From Neospora caninum Liverpool (taxonomy: Eukaryota; Apicomplexa; Conoidasida; Eucoccidiorida; Sarcocystidae): a stretch of DNA of 64,000 bases. The translations under genes and the position numbers were made by a program. The stretch is taken from NCBI RefSeq assembly GCF_000208865.1, contig NC_018392.1:2500793-2564792 (forward strand), in the 5' to 3' direction. Shown here one piece after another: positions 60,506-64,000 of the stretch; position 1 is the stretch's first letter, and each line of letters opens with the position of its first letter. Under the pieces are notes generated by a model, which saw only the letters and a list, made by a program, of their open reading frames with translations, ran no database searches and was not told where the DNA came from.

Positions 60506-61509
60506 AGGAAACGAGACGAAAGAAGAAACGTGAGGCGGAGCAAAGAGGAGATATAGGAGAGCAGAAGTCGCGCTGGTGGTGATCCAGATCAGTGGAGGAC
60601 GAGGACAAAGGGACACCACGATAGGGAGAGGACTGCAGGGAAAGGCAGAGCGTGGGTTACACACGGGATACATCGGGAAACGGTGGAAAGTGAGTCAAGA
60701 GAAAAAGAGTCAAAGGAAAAAGAAGCCGTTGGAAACGTATTGGACGAAGCGAAAAAACGAGAGGTCATGAAACTGCTACCGCCACAAGCTGGAAGAAGCG
60801 GAACGGTGCCTCTCAGCACACAGTGCTGGAGCAGGGCCCGAGAGAACACCTTTTTCATTTACGGCTCGGCTTTTGTTCATCCCCTCTAGGGGTTCTCTGT
60901 TGCGCTGAGGAAAAATTCATCTGCGTGTAAGGCCACAGGACGTCTTCGTCCGTGGTTCCTCTGCCACGTCGTGTGTGTCAAGGCCCTGGCGCGTCTTTCC
61001 GTTCTGAAATCTGTCGCCTCGTGGCAGTGAATACCTTTTAATTTTTTCGTCAGCTGGCGCTTCTTGTCGACGCTCCCCCTTCTCTGTAGCTTTAGGCACT
61101 CTGGCCCAGTGGTAGTTCTAGACAGTTTCTGTGCGTACGGGAAAGAACGAAACAAATCGTCCTGCTTTCCTCGAGTTTCCGGTCTCTGCCCCCATCTGAC
61201 GGAAGGTGCGGGAGGTTTTTTTGGAAACAGAACGGTGTATCTGGCTCGTTTCCCGTTCGAGGTCCGTTCGCTTCCTCGTTAGTTGGCAGTGCTTCTCAGC
61301 AGGCGGTTGGAGACATACACACGGCGGCCAGCAATAGCCGCCTCCAGAGTTTTTTTGTTTCTACAGGTGTGAGCCATAGAGCATTGTCTCTTCCACTCGC
61401 GTCGTCTGTTGCTCCCCGTTCCTGATCTCGCACATACTGAGTACGACAGTGCTTTCGTCCACCGAACTCGATCGGTGCATTTTCCCTAACACTGCACCAT
61501 CCGAGGTAT
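60506..61509. other. Intergenic region downstream of the cyclin gene
   Basis: About 1 kb, purine-rich just after the cyclin stop and pyrimidine-rich near 61060-61280. I see no supported gene in it. Confidence 0.5.
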
Positions 61510-62067
61510 ATGGCGACGCTGAGCACAAACAGACGCGTCAGTGCCGCTCGGAGTATGAGTGACAAGGGAAAGTCGCAACAGCTACCAGCTTGGGGCCGGA
61601 GCGGAGAAAAGAACTTTCGTGACGCGCGCCGGCGTGTCCGGAGGATCCACGATTATCCACAGAGCTCCTGTAAAGTACAAGGTAGCTCTAGATCGCTCAG
61701 ACAGGCGTTTTAGTTCGATTCTCCCTCAGTCTCCTAGAGGTAGTCTTCTGTAGGGCTGTGAAGAGACTGCACAAGCCACGGAGAAGAATCATTAGAATGT
61801 GCCGAATACAGAGCTTCAAATAGTATTGTTGCAGCGAAAATCGCAGAACGTTCCTACTTTAAGCGTTCCTGAGCCAAAACCGTATTGGACCGTGTGTGAA
61901 TATGAGGATATCCGGGACGAGTTTTCCTGAAATGTTGCTGCCTTGTTTTCAGGCTGCTGTACGATGCTAACCGTAAATGCACTGAAAATCGCCTTCCAGG
62001 CTCGGGCTTTGCGAGTTTCGGAAAGTACGCCCACGAAGAACCAACCTGTCAGTTCTTACACGCCTAA
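61510..62067 (+). CDS. Small multi-exon candidate gene, unknown function
   Basis: Three pieces join in phase with GT-AG introns: 61510-61674, 61835-61920 and 61953-62067, 121 aa. The joined text reads like protein. The N-terminus is basic (MATLSTNRRVSAARS), like a mitochondrial presequence. Then come VPEPKPYWTVCEYEDIRDEL, running across the second intron into LYDANRKCTENRLPG, then SFGKYAHEEPTC and a stop. The second intron is only about 32 bp, which is too short for a typical spliceosomal intron. That is the main weakness; the second and third pieces could instead belong to a frame-shifted or differently spliced gene. A further coding-like stretch at about 62173-62330 (MDQIPYGQEVRNDLC onward) may be another part. 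No family recognised. Confidence 0.3.
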
Positions 62068-64000
62068 CGCCGACAAAGCGGAAGAACGGGAGAGTCGATG
62101 CGGTGACAGGACCATGACCTTCGAAGCAGCCGAAGCGACAGGCTTCCTGCGTGTTGGAGGGTTTTATCTGGTATGGACCAGATTCCCTACGGACAAGAGG
62201 TCCGGAACGATTTGTGCTTTCCCGTCCAGGAATCCGTACCTCACCGTTTCGCGCACGTCGGGGCGTCAGTCCCCTTCGACTTTCACCCTATCCTAATCGG
62301 TGCACGCCTGATCGAAGGTGTCCAGTCTCTGTAAATTACCTCCATTTTGTGAATTATTCCCAGGGCTGCTGTACTTCCCCGGACAGCTTTCTCCGTCAAA
62401 GCGAGAAACCTGATCAATGTTTCACGCGCACTGCGTACCAAAGAGTCCCCCCGTCGTTTTTTGCTCGTAGCGCAGCTGAAAAGAGTCCCGTTGTGTCAGG
62501 CGGTCGGGACTGTGAGAAGTGTAGATCGGCGACTGGTTCCTACAAGCAGGATGCGGATTGCTGTGCCAATGGAGTGTTGGAAATTGAGGTGTAGAGCGCT
62601 GAAAAGAAGTAGTGGAAGTCGTTTCTTTTCGTCGCAAAAAGGTTGCAGAAAGCATGGAAAGCTCGAGGCGCGTCCAGCAAAAGAGCAGCTTTTTGCTTCC
62701 AAGACCTGCACTCTCTAAGCCCACGAAGGACCGTTCAAACGGTTTCCCCGTCTTCTACACTCAGCAGCTTCTAAGTTTACGATTCCCCGCTCCCGTTCCT
62801 GCACTACAACTCTTCCGTTTCCCGTCTCGCTTCCTGGTCATTCGTTCTTGCGTGGCCACGTTGTTTCTCTGCAGCCAGCTGAAAATTCCAGAGTAGGTTC
62901 ACCTAACCGCGACGCGGTGGTCCACGGCAGGACAGGCGCACAGATCTTAAAAAAAGGTAGTCTGAGTAAAAATTGACAGCGACACAGAGTGCGCACCAGC
63001 GACGACCCTATGCTGGTTCTCTTTTTCGCTCTCTTTGTCCTCTCTGCGAGTTTCCTCGTTTCCCTCGGTTGCTCCAGTCTGTCGTGCCCAGGTCGCGTGG
63101 CGGCGACAGCGAGCGAAAGACAGCACCCGCGAACTGAGGGACAGCACAGCAGGGAAAAAAGAGTTCGTTACAGGCATGTCCCACCAATGTGTGAAGGCTG
63201 GGACGCATTCCGTCTCGGCAGCTGCGTTTCGCGCTAAGAAAGACCCCCGTGGAGACGAAGCTCCAGGCCACTGTTTTCTGTACGGCCTCGCCCCCGGGCG
63301 CCCAGTTTTGAAAAAATGTCAAGACATTTGCACAGCTGAACGAACGCACTGCACGACACCGAGCTCTCTGAGCAAGTCGATGCACTTCCCCCGTCCACCT
63401 CACCGCCGCACCGACGCCTCGGTGCCGCGCTTCTCCGGTGGACGCCCGTCCTCTGTGTGTCTGTTCTTCACAAGTATGTCGTCTCGCCACTGCGCACGCA
63501 TCTTCCCCTCCGTTCGCCAGACGCCACGTCGAGTTCAGAAACGGTACACTGCATCTGTTCCTTAAATACTGGAAAACGAGTTTTCTGCGCAGGCAGCATG
63601 GCCGCCGAGAACGGGACACTACCACGAAGTGACGCAAAACGTTTTCCCTAGGAGAGAAAACGGGCGCAGCGAGGGGGGATGCGAGAAAGCCCTCTGGTTT
63701 CCGTGTTTTTTCTCTCTTCCTGTCCTGCGTGCACGTCAGCTTCGCACGCATGCCTCCCTCTCAGTGAAATCTTTGCCACAATAAAAGCGGGCACGACGCG
63801 TGAATCCTTCGGCGAACAGAAAGATAGGAACCCCTGCGCAGTCAGTGTCTGCTTTCCCGTATCGGAAAGAAACAGCTACGTCCTACGGAGACCTCAGTTT
63901 CCGGAGGAAAACAAACCCGGAAACAGCAAAACTGGGCAAATCACCGCTCCCCGTTGCTCTCCCCTCTGCTTCCTGGCCTTCAAATGGTTCCTTTCCTTGC
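62068..64000. other. Right edge, no supported gene
   Basis: This stretch contains several open frames on both strands around 63008-63751, but they overlap one another and show no domains. A coding-like stretch at about 62173-62330 is noted with the candidate at 61510. The sequence past 63500 may be the leader of a gene outside the window. Confidence 0.45.

Noticed and set aside
63008..63751. Overlapping long frames on both strands at the right edge
   Set aside because: They overlap each other and show Arg/Cys-rich shadow composition; neither has a domain.
1..64000. CRISPR arrays, bacterial insertion sequences, tRNA genes and rRNA operons
   Set aside because: I saw no regularly spaced repeats with unique spacers, no transposase motifs and no cloverleaf or rRNA core that I could support.

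Overview
The window looks like nuclear DNA of a sarcocystid coccidian: Toxoplasma gondii or a close relative such as Hammondia or Neospora. The evidence is genes split into many short exons by GT-AG introns, GC-rich coding sequence, pyrimidine-rich leaders, many (TA)n tracts, low-complexity protein insertions and probable mitochondrial DNA fragments. The species call is inference. I saw no bacterial-style operons, CRISPR array, tRNA or intact rRNA.

I reconstructed all genes by hand from splice signals, codon phase and recalled family consensus. On this basis there are eight supported protein genes and two weaker candidates. From left to right: (1) CCT2, chaperonin subunit beta, + strand, 4390-10875, 13 exons. 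(2) PEX11, a peroxisomal membrane-elongation factor, - strand, 16301 down to 12952, six short exons, convergent with CCT2. (3) A secreted or membrane-inserted HAD-type hydrolase, + strand, 19561-21943, five exons. (4) A SPAG16/PF20 axonemal WD40 protein, + strand, 25258-34724, 16 exons. (5) An FBXO9-like TPR plus F-box protein, - strand, 42861 down to about 36970, with a very large Ser/Pro tract. (6) A TLC-domain membrane protein, - strand, 48816-46246. (7) An unrecognised multi-exon candidate, + strand, 49233-51669. (8) A protein with a signal peptide and two C-terminal membrane segments, - strand, 53824-51915. (9) A cyclin of the transcriptional (L/T/K/C) class, + strand, 57074-60505. (10) A weak small candidate, + strand, 61510-62067.

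The genes do not form one pathway. They cover protein folding (CCT2; tubulin and actin are classical CCT clients), flagellar axoneme building (SPAG16), ubiquitin targeting (FBXO9), RNA polymerase II or cell-cycle kinase control (cyclin), peroxisome biogenesis (PEX11) and membrane biology (TLC protein, secreted HAD protein, signal-peptide/membrane protein). Two are biologically telling. PEX11 argues for peroxisomes in a coccidian. SPAG16 argues that the 9+2 axoneme central-pair machinery is kept, which in this group is needed only in the microgamete.

The rest is introns, untranslated and intergenic DNA rich in microsatellites. It includes a 730-bp polypurine/polypyrimidine tract, a 148-bp tandem duplication, a 26-bp x 5 minisatellite and two candidate nuclear copies of mitochondrial cox genes.
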